DNA of 18,067 nt from Firmicutes bacterium UBA1393 (GTDB lineage Bacteria > Bacillota > DTU025), in NCBI GenBank assembly GCA_002305255.1, contig DBQN01000074.1, positions 1-18,067 on the forward strand, written 5' to 3'. The notes below the pieces were generated by a model that was not told the DNA's origin, did no database searches, and worked only from the letters and a program-made list of their open reading frames with translations. This document shows positions 7,218 through 14,451 of this stretch, piece by piece. The position numbers were made by a program, and so were the translations under genes. Every line of letters begins with the position of its first letter. The first letter of the stretch is position 1.

Positions 7218-8186
7218 ATGACCAGGGCTTCAGAGCTGATCTATGACGAGCTGGGCCGCAGTTTCTCGGGCAAGAGTTTCATATCCATTCACGACTACTC
7301 TACTGAACAGATCAGGCGGGTGCTAGACCTTGCTCAGCTTCTGAAGAAGGAGCAGAAGGCCGGGGTGCCGCATCCGATTCTCAAGGGCAAGACACTGGGC
7401 ATGATCTTCATGAAGCCGTCTACACGCACCAGGATCTCCTTCGAGGTGGCAATCTGGCAGCTCGGCGGATACGCGCTGTTCCTGAGCTCCAACGACTTGC
7501 AGCTCAAGAGGGGTGAGACCATCGCGGATACGGCCAGAGTGCTCTCAAGGTACCTTGACGGCATCATGATCCGGACCTTCGCGCACTCCGACGTGATCGA
7601 TCTGGCCACCTACGGCTCGATTCCGGTGATCAACGGCCTCACCGATATGCTCCATCCGTGCCAGGCCATGGCCGATCTGCTGACTGCCGTGGAACGCTTC
7701 GGCGACCTTAGGGGACGCAAGCTCACGTACGTGGGCGACGGCAACAACGTGGCCCACTCGCTGATGTTCGGCGGAGCCAAACTCGGAATGTACGTCACAT
7801 GCGTGTGCCCTCCCGGCTTCGAACCCGATCCCGCCATCGTGGCGGCAGCATCCGAAGACGGAGAAGCAACCGGCGCCAGGATTGAAGTTGTGAACGACGT
7901 GGCGCAGGGTGTGGCCGGTGCTGACGTTCTCTACACCGACGTGTGGGCCAGCATGGGGCAGGAGGCGGAGCACGCGAAGCGAATCAAGGCCTTCCAGGGC
8001 TATCAGATTAACCAGGACGTCGTGGCAATGGCCAAACCCGAGGCCATCGTTATGCACTGCCTGCCGGCTCACCGGGGCGAGGAGATCACCGACGAGGTCT
8101 GTGACGGACCGCAGTCTGCACTGTGGGACGAGGCCGAGAATCGTTTACATGCTCAGAAGGCGATCCTGGCGCTCCTGATGAGCTAG
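7218..8186 (+). CDS. argF: Ornithine carbamoyltransferase
   Basis: The enzyme transfers the carbamoyl group from carbamoyl phosphate to ornithine, giving citrulline, in the cytoplasm. The ATG at 7218 is preferred over an ATG at 7200, because GGAGGG at 7202-7207 lies between them as a ribosome site. The 322-residue product has every family landmark: the carbamoyl-phosphate loop STRTR at 68-72, HPCQ at 146-149, DGNN at 174-177, the ornithine loop DVWASMG at 241-247, and HCLPAHRG at 280-287 with the catalytic cysteine C281. No other arginine gene is adjacent. Biosynthetic ArgF is assumed; the catabolic ArcB role cannot be excluded, although arcA and arcC are not seen nearby. The gene appears monocistronic, with its own promoter and a hairpin terminator. 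Confidence 0.96.
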   Translation: MTRASELIYDELGRSFSGKSFISIHDYSTEQIRRVLDLAQLLKKEQKAGVPHPILKGKTLGMIFMKPSTRTRISFEVAIWQLGGYALFLSSNDLQLKRGETIADTARVLSRYLDGIMIRTFAHSDVIDLATYGSIPVINGLTDMLHPCQAMADLLTAVERFGDLRGRKLTYVGDGNNVAHSLMFGGAKLGMYVTCVCPPGFEPDPAIVAAASEDGEATGARIEVVNDVAQGVAGADVLYTDVWASMGQEAEHAKRIKAFQGYQINQDVVAMAKPEAIVMHCLPAHRGEEITDEVCDGPQSALWDEAENRLHAQKAILALLMS

Positions 8187-8249
8187 GCACTTCGGCACTG
8201 AAGCATCCGACTGAAACACGAGGCTCACATAGCGAGTCAAGGAACTGGT

Positions 8250-8273
8250 GGCGCGCCCGTCGGGCGCGCCTTT
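8250..8273 (+). terminator. Intrinsic-type terminator of argF
   Basis: GGCGCGCCC at 8250-8258 pairs perfectly with GGGCGCGCC at 8262-8270 around a 3-nt loop, followed by TTT at 8271-8273. The T-tract is short, but the very stable stem and its position 64 nt after argF support termination. Confidence 0.65.
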
Positions 8274-8280
8274 GCCATTG

Positions 8281-8629
8281 TTTCGGAATCCGGCATGCAT
8301 AATCCAGATACACCAAGAGTTACAGCAGTTCACGGCCTGTTTGACTGGCAGGAACATCGCCTCGAGAGTAGAAATCATATCCCCGAACAGGCGATGGTGA
8401 AACATTGGCCGAGTTCTTGTCGCACGCAGTCCGCTCGGACGCAGCCATCTGCCCGGAAAGGAGGTGCCCCCCAAAGGGTGTTGAGCGAAGTCCGGGTACC
8501 ACACAGACGAAGCACCTCGTGACAGTCTAGGTGAAGGAAACATGGACACTTCCCCATACGAGCTGTCAGAGAATCGCAGCAACAATCGCGCTACGTGTTG
8601 CGGCACACACACATCAAGGGGGAACACAA
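8281..8629 (+). other. Long gene-poor leader with several inverted repeats, upstream of the beta-barrel gene
   Basis: No reading frame here has a good ribosome site and coding character. Visible structure includes CATCGCCT at 8355-8362 pairing perfectly with AGGCGATG at 8389-8396 around a 26-nt loop, GTCC/GGAC across a 4-nt loop near 8429-8440, and CCCGGA at 8452-8457 pairing with TCCGGG at 8491-8496. Inside the last pair, AGGAGGTG at 8459-8466 is a strong Shine-Dalgarno-like sequence, and GAGGTG within it can alternatively pair with CACCTC at 8513-8518. TTGACT at 8341-8346 resembles a -35 box but has no good -10 at 16-18 nt. The layout is compatible with a structured 5' leader, but I could not match it to a riboswitch class that I know. 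Confidence 0.4.
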
Positions 8630-9961
8630 GTGAAAAAGCTAGCAGTCGCAATCGCACTTATCGTCGCAGTAGTAGTAGCACTGCCTGTTTCCGCCGCTCA
8701 GATCGATCTGAGCGGAACGCTCTCCACTGAGGCTGCCTACAACTTCGGTTCAGGCGCCTCGACCACAACCGACCTCACCCTTGAGCTTGGCACCACCTTC
8801 CAGGGCGGACCGACCATTAAGGGCGTCGTTGTGGTCAACCCCATGAACTGGCTTACCGAGAACGGCAATGACCGCGAGTTCGGGCTGTCGCCCGAGGAGT
8901 TCGCTACGGTCATAGCAGACAAGGGAATCAAGACCGCATACCTCGAGGCCACCGGACCTTACTGGATGGGCGGCCCGGCTATGATCACCCGTGTGGGCGA
9001 TCTCGACGTTGCGTATTCTCCATTCATCCTCGAGACCAGGGCCATTGACGGTATCTCCGTGGACGGCATGACAGTCGGACCCATCAGCGTCAGGTCGCTT
9101 TACGGAATGAGCACCGGCGAAGCCGTCATGGGCGGCATGATCGGTGCCGACCTGGGCCTGGTTGCGATGGACGCGGCCCTCGTCAAGGTCGGAGCGGACG
9201 AGTACGATTACCAGGCCCGCGTGTCGGCCACCCCCATCGACAGGCTCGTCGTGAACGGCCTCGTGGCCGGGCAGACCAACACTGAGGCCACAGCAATCAG
9301 GGCCAACGCCGAGTACGGCATCGGCTTCCTTCCCATCGACGTGGTGGCCTCCCTTGGCTACAGGCAGACCAGCGGCGCGTTTGACCCGACCTTCAGGTCG
9401 CGCGGCGACGGCAACCCCGTCGACGACGAGCAGGGAGTCTCGGCTGTGAACGCAGGTGTCGCCACTCAGATAGGCATGTTCGGAGTCAGCGTCGACGGTG
9501 AGATCCTCGGCAACGACGACGACTGGAAGATGGATGACGAGCGCTCCATCGGAGCCGCCGTAGCCACCAAGGTGCGCGGCCTCGACGTCAGGGCCGGCCA
9601 CAGGGTCACCCAGATGATCGGCGAGACTGAGGACACCTTCACCAACAAGACCAGCCTGGGCGTTGCCATGAGCGAGCGCGCTCTCATGCCCAACCTGGTT
9701 GTAAGCGCCAGCTACGACGCGACCATCACTGACTTCGCTTTCGCAGACATGAGGCATGTCGCCCGCGCGGCAGTAGGTGCCGACATGGGAGCCTTCCGTG
9801 GCGTGAGCGTGTCAGCTCTCTACGACAGCAAGCCGGAGGCGGATGATCCCAGCCGTGAGCTTACCGTCGGATACACCGCACCCAACGGAGTGAAGCTTGG
9901 CTATGCCTACAACGACCTCGGCACCAGCAAGCTGTCAGCCGGCATGGAGGTAGACTTCTAG
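8630..9961 (+). CDS. Secreted all-beta protein, putative outer-membrane beta-barrel
   Basis: The start is GTG at 8630, with AAGGGGG 7 nt upstream. It gives a textbook signal peptide (KKLAVAIALIVAVVVALPVSAA, cleaved before QIDLSG), whereas upstream in-frame starts would place the signal internally. The mature part of about 420 residues is rich in short alternating polar/non-polar strands separated by Gly/Asp/Asn turns, and it ends in SAGMEVDF. A terminal Phe at the end of an amphipathic strand is a hallmark of outer-membrane beta-barrels. There is no SLH domain, unlike the OmpM-type proteins of Negativicutes, and no lipobox. Codon use looks strongly biased (GGC, ACC, GTC and CTC dominate), which suggests high expression. 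I do not recognise a specific family. A secreted surface or S-layer-like beta protein of a monoderm is the alternative. Confidence 0.7.
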   Translation: MKKLAVAIALIVAVVVALPVSAAQIDLSGTLSTEAAYNFGSGASTTTDLTLELGTTFQGGPTIKGVVVVNPMNWLTENGNDREFGLSPEEFATVIADKGIKTAYLEATGPYWMGGPAMITRVGDLDVAYSPFILETRAIDGISVDGMTVGPISVRSLYGMSTGEAVMGGMIGADLGLVAMDAALVKVGADEYDYQARVSATPIDRLVVNGLVAGQTNTEATAIRANAEYGIGFLPIDVVASLGYRQTSGAFDPTFRSRGDGNPVDDEQGVSAVNAGVATQIGMFGVSVDGEILGNDDDWKMDDERSIGAAVATKVRGLDVRAGHRVTQMIGETEDTFTNKTSLGVAMSERALMPNLVVSASYDATITDFAFADMRHVARAAVGADMGAFRGVSVSALYDSKPEADDPSRELTVGYTAPNGVKLGYAYNDLGTSKLSAGMEVDF

Positions 9962-10006
9962 CGCACCTCCTACGCCGAACCATCAACGATCAGGATGCCA
10001 ATCGAG

Positions 10007-10039
10007 AGCGGCGTCCGGGAGCAGATCCCGGGCGCCGCT
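10007..10039. terminator. Strong hairpin between convergent genes, probable terminator
   Basis: The 14-nt arm at 10007-10020 pairs with 10026-10039 around a 5-nt loop; the only non-Watson-Crick position is one G-T wobble. It lies 46 nt after the beta-barrel gene and 56 nt past the stop of the convergent L,D-transpeptidase gene, so it may serve both strands. The following plus-strand sequence is pyrimidine-rich but lacks a clean T-tract. Confidence 0.65.
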
Positions 10040-10094
10040 TCAGTCTCTCCGTCGTTACCTGCGAACTAGCCAGGTGCCGGTGCGCCCTCAAGTG

Positions 10095-11240
10095 CTACTC
10101 TGCCAGGGGTATCCTCAGCACCTGCCCGGGGTAGATGTCGTCGCTGTTGAGTGAGTTCGCAGATATCAGGGCCCCCGGCGACAGGCCGTGAGCCGCGGCT
10201 ATCGCCCAGAGAGTATCGCCAGGCTGAACCACGTATTCGCGAAGGCCGACCCCGCTCTGTGTCGAGCTGCGCGGTCCACCGGGGATCCGCAGCCTCTGCC
10301 CGACATACAGCGCCGTGGTAGTCAGGTTGTTCGCCGACATCACCGCCTGCACCGTCGTGCCGAACTTGCGGGATATCAGGAACAAGGTGTCACCGGGCTG
10401 CACTACGTAATCCGATACCATATTAGGAGGCGTCGCCGGCCCTCCGGGAATCACGAGCACCTGCCCAACCGATAGGGCATCGGATGTGAGTCCGTTTACG
10501 CTGCGAAGCGCGGCTACGCTGGTGCCGAAGCGCTGCGCGATTGTGAACAGCGTGTCGCCTGACCTCACCACATACGTTCCCGGCACAGCCTGTTGGCCGG
10601 GTACGCCTGACCTCACCGATACGGGTACGCCCACCGACACCTGTGCGAACAGTGCCTCCACATCGGGCGTGTACATCCTCACACACCCATTTGACACGGC
10701 GCTCCCGATGGACTGGGGCTGGTTTGTGCCATGGATACCGTGGCCCCGCGTTGTGAACGCCATCCACCTGGTGCCGAACACCCCTCCGGGATTCATGGCC
10801 TTGTTCAGTATTCGCCACTCGCCGACGGGCGTGGGCGTGGCCGGCTTGCCGATGGCCACAGGGTAGCTGGCCGTCTCCTGTCCGCCCCGAAGCAGCGACA
10901 GGCGCCGTTGCGACAGGTTGATGATGATAGACAGGCCCGCCTGGGCTATGCCGACCTCGTCAGAGTCATACTCACGCGACGCCGTAGGCTCCTCCGAACA
11001 GGCATCGTGCGGGAGGGGAGTGCCGCCGAACAGAAGACGCCAGGTGGCTGCATCCACGATGCCGGTCTCGGGTAGGCCGACGCTGGCCTGAAACTGCCGC
11101 ACGGCCAGTTCAGTCCTGATTCCGAAGATGTTGTCTACCTCACCCAGGGGAAACCCGCGGTAGTGCAGCTGCTCCTGCACATTGCCTACGGGGATCACAG
11201 TCATTCCCCTCATGAGCACGAGGGGTCGCTCGTCAGTCAA
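10095..11240 (-). CDS. YkuD-type L,D-transpeptidase with peptidoglycan-binding domain and three LysM repeats
   Basis: The enzyme class forms 3-3 cross-links in peptidoglycan. The open frame extends to a GTG at 11252; a TTG at 11240 is preferred because the AGAGGTGG ribosome site overlaps the upstream GTG codons. Starts further downstream (ATG near residues 14 and 17) are also possible. Numbering from the GTG, residues about 18-76 are a PG_binding_1 domain, about 106-214 the YkuD domain, and 226-269, 281-324 and 339-382 are LysM repeats, each starting like YVVxxGDTLF. The catalytic motif is complete: H174 in HGTN and S188-N-G-C190-V-R192. There is no signal peptide or membrane segment at the N-terminus. 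B. subtilis YkuD is likewise leaderless and is a spore-coat protein, so a mother-cell or spore role is inferred. Confidence 0.93.
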   Translation of the reverse strand: MTDERPLVLMRGMTVIPVGNVQEQLHYRGFPLGEVDNIFGIRTELAVRQFQASVGLPETGIVDAATWRLLFGGTPLPHDACSEEPTASREYDSDEVGIAQAGLSIIINLSQRRLSLLRGGQETASYPVAIGKPATPTPVGEWRILNKAMNPGGVFGTRWMAFTTRGHGIHGTNQPQSIGSAVSNGCVRMYTPDVEALFAQVSVGVPVSVRSGVPGQQAVPGTYVVRSGDTLFTIAQRFGTSVAALRSVNGLTSDALSVGQVLVIPGGPATPPNMVSDYVVQPGDTLFLISRKFGTTVQAVMSANNLTTTALYVGQRLRIPGGPRSSTQSGVGLREYVVQPGDTLWAIAAAHGLSPGALISANSLNSDDIYPGQVLRIPLAE

Positions 11241-11270
11241 TGATGTCACCACCTCTAGGCTTTCTGCCCC

Positions 11271-11276
11271 ATTATA
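11271..11276 (-). promoter_or_regulatory. Candidate -10 box for the L,D-transpeptidase gene
   Basis: On the minus strand 11276-11271 reads TATAAT, a perfect -10 hexamer, preceded by TGCG. It would place transcription start about 20 nt before the gene. No good -35 is found 16-18 nt upstream, so an extended or alternative sigma-factor promoter is possible. Confidence 0.4.
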
Positions 11277-11385
11277 CGCACCATGCTCTCAGTTCGCTGA
11301 AGGAATCGTCCGCCAGATGTTGAATAGTCACAGACGGACAGGTGGGCAATGGATGCCACCGATTAATATAGTAGGAGGATTGTTC

Positions 11386-12486
11386 ATGGCAGGAGTCAGG
11401 TTGGAGAACGTCTTCAAGAAGTTCGGCAACGTCACGGCTGTCAATGACGCCAACCTCGAGATTCGCGACAAGGAGTTCCTCGTGCTGGTAGGCCCGTCAG
11501 GCTGCGGAAAGTCTACCACCCTCCGCATGATCGCCGGTCTTGAGGAGATCACCTCAGGCAAGATCTACATCGGCGATACCCTCGTCAATGACATCCCCCC
11601 GAAAGACCGCGACATAGCGATGGTGTTCCAGAACTACGCCCTGTATCCCCACATGGATGTGTACAACAACATGGCTTTCGGCCTCAAGCTGCGGAAGTTC
11701 CCTAAGGACGAGATCGACCGCAGAGTGAAGGAGGCGGCGAGGATTCTCGGCATTGAGAACCTCCTCGATCGCAGGCCCAAGGCCCTGTCGGGCGGGCAGA
11801 GGCAGCGTGTTGCGGTAGGACGGGCCATCGTGCGCGAACCTAAGGTGTTCCTGATGGACGAACCTCTGTCGAACCTCGATGCCAAGCTCAGAGTGCAGAT
11901 GAGAGCTGAGCTGTCGAAACTGCACAACAGGTTGCAGACGACGATCATATACGTCACCCATGACCAAACAGAGGCCATGACCATGGGCGACAGGATCGTG
12001 GTAATGAAGGATGGCTTCATCAAGCAGGTCGGCGCACCTCTCGACATCTACCGGCGCCCTGACAACATGTTCGTCGCGGGGTTCATCGGGAGCCCTGCCA
12101 TGAACTTCGTGCCAGGAGTGCTGCGCAAAGAGGGCGACGACATCATCATCGACTGCGAGTCCTTCGCCGCCATCGTGCCGCCTGAGAGGGCAACAAACGC
12201 CGACAAGTACATTGACCAGCGCGTGGTTCTCGGCATACGCCCGGAGAACATTCAGGATGCCGACTTTGTGCCCAATGCCCCCAAAGACAGGATCGTAGAC
12301 TGCATGGTCGACGTCACTGAGCCAATGGGAGCAGAGGTGTATCTCAACCTCTCGGCAGGTCCGCACTCCCTCGTGGCAAGAGTCAACCCGCGCACCAACG
12401 CCAGGGACGGTCAGCGCCACTCGGTCGTGCTGAACATGGACGAGTGCCATCTGTTCGACGCCAACACCGAAATGGCGATAAGGTAA
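11386..12486 (+). CDS. Carbohydrate ABC transporter ATP-binding protein, MsmX/UgpC/MalK type
   Basis: This is the ATPase subunit that powers sugar import through separate permeases. The ATG at 11386 follows AGGAGG at 11373-11378 and gives 366 residues, normal for the family. The nucleotide-binding domain has Walker A GPSGCGKST at 36-44, Q-loop Q82, signature LSGGQ at 134-138, Walker B VFLMDEP at 154-160, a D-loop SNLD and H-loop H192. After about residue 235 comes the OB/TOBE regulatory region (VLGIRPENI near 285), typical of the MalK group. No permease or binding-protein gene is adjacent. Such orphan ATPases often serve several sugar importers, as MsmX does in B. subtilis. The strong hairpin just after the gene suggests it is mostly transcribed on its own. 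Confidence 0.94.
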   Translation: MAGVRLENVFKKFGNVTAVNDANLEIRDKEFLVLVGPSGCGKSTTLRMIAGLEEITSGKIYIGDTLVNDIPPKDRDIAMVFQNYALYPHMDVYNNMAFGLKLRKFPKDEIDRRVKEAARILGIENLLDRRPKALSGGQRQRVAVGRAIVREPKVFLMDEPLSNLDAKLRVQMRAELSKLHNRLQTTIIYVTHDQTEAMTMGDRIVVMKDGFIKQVGAPLDIYRRPDNMFVAGFIGSPAMNFVPGVLRKEGDDIIIDCESFAAIVPPERATNADKYIDQRVVLGIRPENIQDADFVPNAPKDRIVDCMVDVTEPMGAEVYLNLSAGPHSLVARVNPRTNARDGQRHSVVLNMDECHLFDANTEMAIR

Positions 12487-12497
12487 TCAGTGCCCTT

Positions 12498-12525
12498 GCA
12501 TGCCGGGGCCGCGGCCCCGGCATGC
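12498..12525. terminator. 28-nt perfect palindrome, probable terminator
   Basis: GCATGCCGGGGCCG at 12498-12511 is followed directly by its exact reverse complement at 12512-12525. As RNA it folds into a stem of about 12 bp with a tight loop, 12 nt after the ATPase stop. No T-tract follows (TGTTG). A terminator is most likely, but a perfect palindrome could also bind a dimeric protein. Confidence 0.55.
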
Positions 12526-12565
12526 TGTTGTACGGCTGACATCATACGCATCAGGGGGCAGGGCA

Positions 12566-13516
12566 ATGTACTACATAGGAATCGACCTGGGCGGAACGAA
12601 GATCGCTTCCATGCTGATCAACAGTGAGTACGAGGTCCTGGCCAGGCTCACAGTGCCCACCAGGCACGAAGAAGGCGAGCAGTCGGTGATAGGCAGGATC
12701 ACCGGCTCAGCTCAGCACCTCTGCGATTCGGCGTCGGTGGAGATGCGGCAGGTGGGTCGCGTGTGCGTCGGCTCGCCGGGGCCGATCATCAGGGAGTCAG
12801 GCATGGTCCTCGATGCCCCCAACCTCGGTTGGAAGAATGTTGCGCTCGCACCCCTTGTCAGCAATGCCCTCGGCGTACCGGTGATAGTAGAGAACGACGC
12901 GAATGCCGCAGCCGTGGCCGAGAACCTGCTCGGAGCGGGCAAAGCATCGAGGAACATGATGTACATCACGGTCAGCACTGGTGTAGGCGGCGGGTTGGTG
13001 CTTGACCGTAGGCTCTATCGGGGATCCGGCGGGGCCGCTGGGGAGATCGGCCACACGACGGTGCTCCCCAATGGCCCCCTGTGCGGGTGTGGGAACCGAG
13101 GATGCCTTGAGGCCTTGGCCTCGGGCACGGCCATAGCCAGAAGAGGGCAGGAGATCGCGCACCGTCCAGCCGGACGGGGCATAGCCCAGCTGGCGGTGGA
13201 CGGGCCTGTTACGGCCATGACTGTGGCCGAAGCGGCGCGCCGCGGCGACAGGGCGGCCACTGCCATATTGCGCGACGCCTTCGAATATCTTGGCATTGCA
13301 GTTGCGAATGCGGCGAACCTACTCAATCTCGACACCGTGGTGATCGGCGGAGGGGTGGCCGGCATAGGCGACATGCTCTTCGACTCCGTCAGATACGAGG
13401 TCAGAGCACGCACATTCGCGTTCGTCGCCGAGCAATGCAAGATCGTACCTGCGTCCCTAGGGGCTGATTCGGGCGCGCTTGGCGCAGCTTGCTGTGCAGC
13501 AGGAGCCTGCGCCTGA
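12566..13516 (+). CDS. ROK-family sugar kinase, probable glucokinase
   Basis: The enzyme phosphorylates a hexose with ATP, most likely glucose at C6, in the cytoplasm. The ATG at 12566 follows CAGGGGGCAGGG and gives 316 residues, typical of ROK glucokinases. The N-terminal phosphate loop is IDLGGTKIA at 6-14. The catalytic base is D111 in VENDANAAAVAE, and a second ATP loop STGVGGGLV lies at about 137-145. The zinc site is complete, with H163 in GEIGHTTV and C173, C175 and C180 in CGCGNRGCLE. There is no N-terminal helix-turn-helix, so it is a kinase and not a NagC/XylR-type repressor. N-acetylglucosamine or mannose kinase activity cannot be excluded. It lies 28 nt upstream of the next gene, and probably shares a transcript with it. 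Confidence 0.92.
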   Translation: MYYIGIDLGGTKIASMLINSEYEVLARLTVPTRHEEGEQSVIGRITGSAQHLCDSASVEMRQVGRVCVGSPGPIIRESGMVLDAPNLGWKNVALAPLVSNALGVPVIVENDANAAAVAENLLGAGKASRNMMYITVSTGVGGGLVLDRRLYRGSGGAAGEIGHTTVLPNGPLCGCGNRGCLEALASGTAIARRGQEIAHRPAGRGIAQLAVDGPVTAMTVAEAARRGDRAATAILRDAFEYLGIAVANAANLLNLDTVVIGGGVAGIGDMLFDSVRYEVRARTFAFVAEQCKIVPASLGADSGALGAACCAAGACA

Positions 13517-13544
13517 GATCTCCAGGCGATTCGGAGGTAGTGGC

Positions 13545-14450
13545 GTGAGAACGACGTTGGTGATTCTCGTGGCGATTGCGGCAGTGGCAATGGCCCTGAC
13601 TGCCTGCGTTCCCTTGGCGTCGGCGCAATCAGCCGGCGAGCGAGTAGTGTGGGAGTGTGACGACCCGGCAGGCGACGACCACGGCCCCGGCTCATATACG
13701 TACCCAACGAACCCATCCTTTGCGCCGTACGCCGGGCACTTCGACATCGTTCGGTTCCGGGTAACCGCCGATGAGCGACACGTCCACTTCGACACAACGT
13801 TGAATCGGTTGGTCAACACCTGGAATGCCCCGGAAGGCTTTAGCCATCAGCTGATAGAGATCCTGATCGACACCGAGCCGGGCGCTGGCGACGTCAATGT
13901 GGCAAGCCGTGGTGCGAACGTCCGCTTCGACCGGCGCTGGGCGCCTGACGTGTTCATACGGGTGCTCGCTTGGGGAGGAAGCAGCGTCACGGTAGGAGAC
14001 AGGTCGCTCGGCATATCTGCAGTAGCGCTGCCCAACACGGCTACAGTGAGGGCGTCGGTTCCCATCGAGCTGGTCGGAGCGCCCGCTGAAGACTGGAGAT
14101 ACTACGTGCTGGTGTCGTCGCAGGACGGCTATGGGCCGGAGGATCACCGACCCGTGACTCAACGAGGCGGGCCATGGGTGTTCGGCGGAGGCAGCGACTC
14201 GGGCATGTGCCCGTACGTGATAGATCTGCTGGCACCGGCGGCGTCGGCGGCCGCCAACCCCCAGTACTCACAGCTGAAATCGTGGAGTGACGCTGACAGG
14301 AGGCTCGCGGTGCTGGTCCCCGCTAACGTGTTCGACGCACGATCCGATTGGGCGCCTATCGCGGGTTGGATCGCGCTGGGCGCGGCTGTCGTGGCCGGTG
14401 GCGCCGCATACCTGGCCAGGCGTAGGGCGAGGCGGCGAAAGGAGAGCTAG
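13545..14450 (+). CDS. Membrane-anchored glucodextranase C-terminal-like (DOMON-like) carbohydrate-binding protein
   Basis: The start is GTG at 13545 with GGAGGTAG upstream, giving 301 residues. Residues 1-29 form an export signal. Two cleavage modes are possible: a lipobox LTAC (C21), or signal peptidase I after ASA at 26-28. Residues about 35-228 resemble the glucodextranase C-terminal domain: DDPAGDDHGPGSYTYP at 39-54, a FDIVRFRVTAD strand near 66, a segment like NTWNAPEGFSHQ at 91-102, and VLVSSQDGYGPEDHRP. Such domains are beta-sandwiches attached to alpha-glucan enzymes. Here no catalytic domain is attached. A transmembrane helix at about 270-290 is followed by a basic RRRARRRKES tail, so the domain faces outward. 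The gene is 1 nt from the next one. The binding function is inferred. Confidence 0.75.
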   Translation: MRTTLVILVAIAAVAMALTACVPLASAQSAGERVVWECDDPAGDDHGPGSYTYPTNPSFAPYAGHFDIVRFRVTADERHVHFDTTLNRLVNTWNAPEGFSHQLIEILIDTEPGAGDVNVASRGANVRFDRRWAPDVFIRVLAWGGSSVTVGDRSLGISAVALPNTATVRASVPIELVGAPAEDWRYYVLVSSQDGYGPEDHRPVTQRGGPWVFGGGSDSGMCPYVIDLLAPAASAAANPQYSQLKSWSDADRRLAVLVPANVFDARSDWAPIAGWIALGAAVVAGGAAYLARRRARRRKES

Positions 14451-14451
14451 A

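Noticed and set aside
8389..8500. Resemblance of GGCGATGGTG and following bases to fluoride, cobalamin or c-di-GMP riboswitches
   Set aside because: Only a few bases match in each case. The required conserved cores and pairing order are not present, and the downstream gene is not a typical target.
8295..8522. A 75-codon open frame in the leader upstream of the beta-barrel gene
   Set aside because: Its ATG has no ribosome site, the composition is not protein-like, and it overlaps the inverted repeats, so a structured leader is the better reading.
8750..9757. A 335-codon open frame on the minus strand inside the beta-barrel gene
   Set aside because: It is rich in His, Gly, Asp and Val in the manner of an antisense shadow of a high-GC gene, and has no ribosome site. 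The plus-strand protein has a clear signal peptide.
11310..11385. A promoter for the ABC ATPase gene (TTGAAT or TAATAT elements)
   Set aside because: No pair has acceptable spacing, and the TAATAT element would start transcription inside the ribosome site.
11554..12450. A 298-codon open frame on the minus strand inside the ABC ATPase gene
   Set aside because: The plus-strand frame has all ABC motifs, and the opposite frame is an unrecognisable antisense shadow.
12566..13516. NagC/XylR-type ROK repressor
   Set aside because: There is no N-terminal helix-turn-helix domain; the protein begins directly with the kinase phosphate loop.
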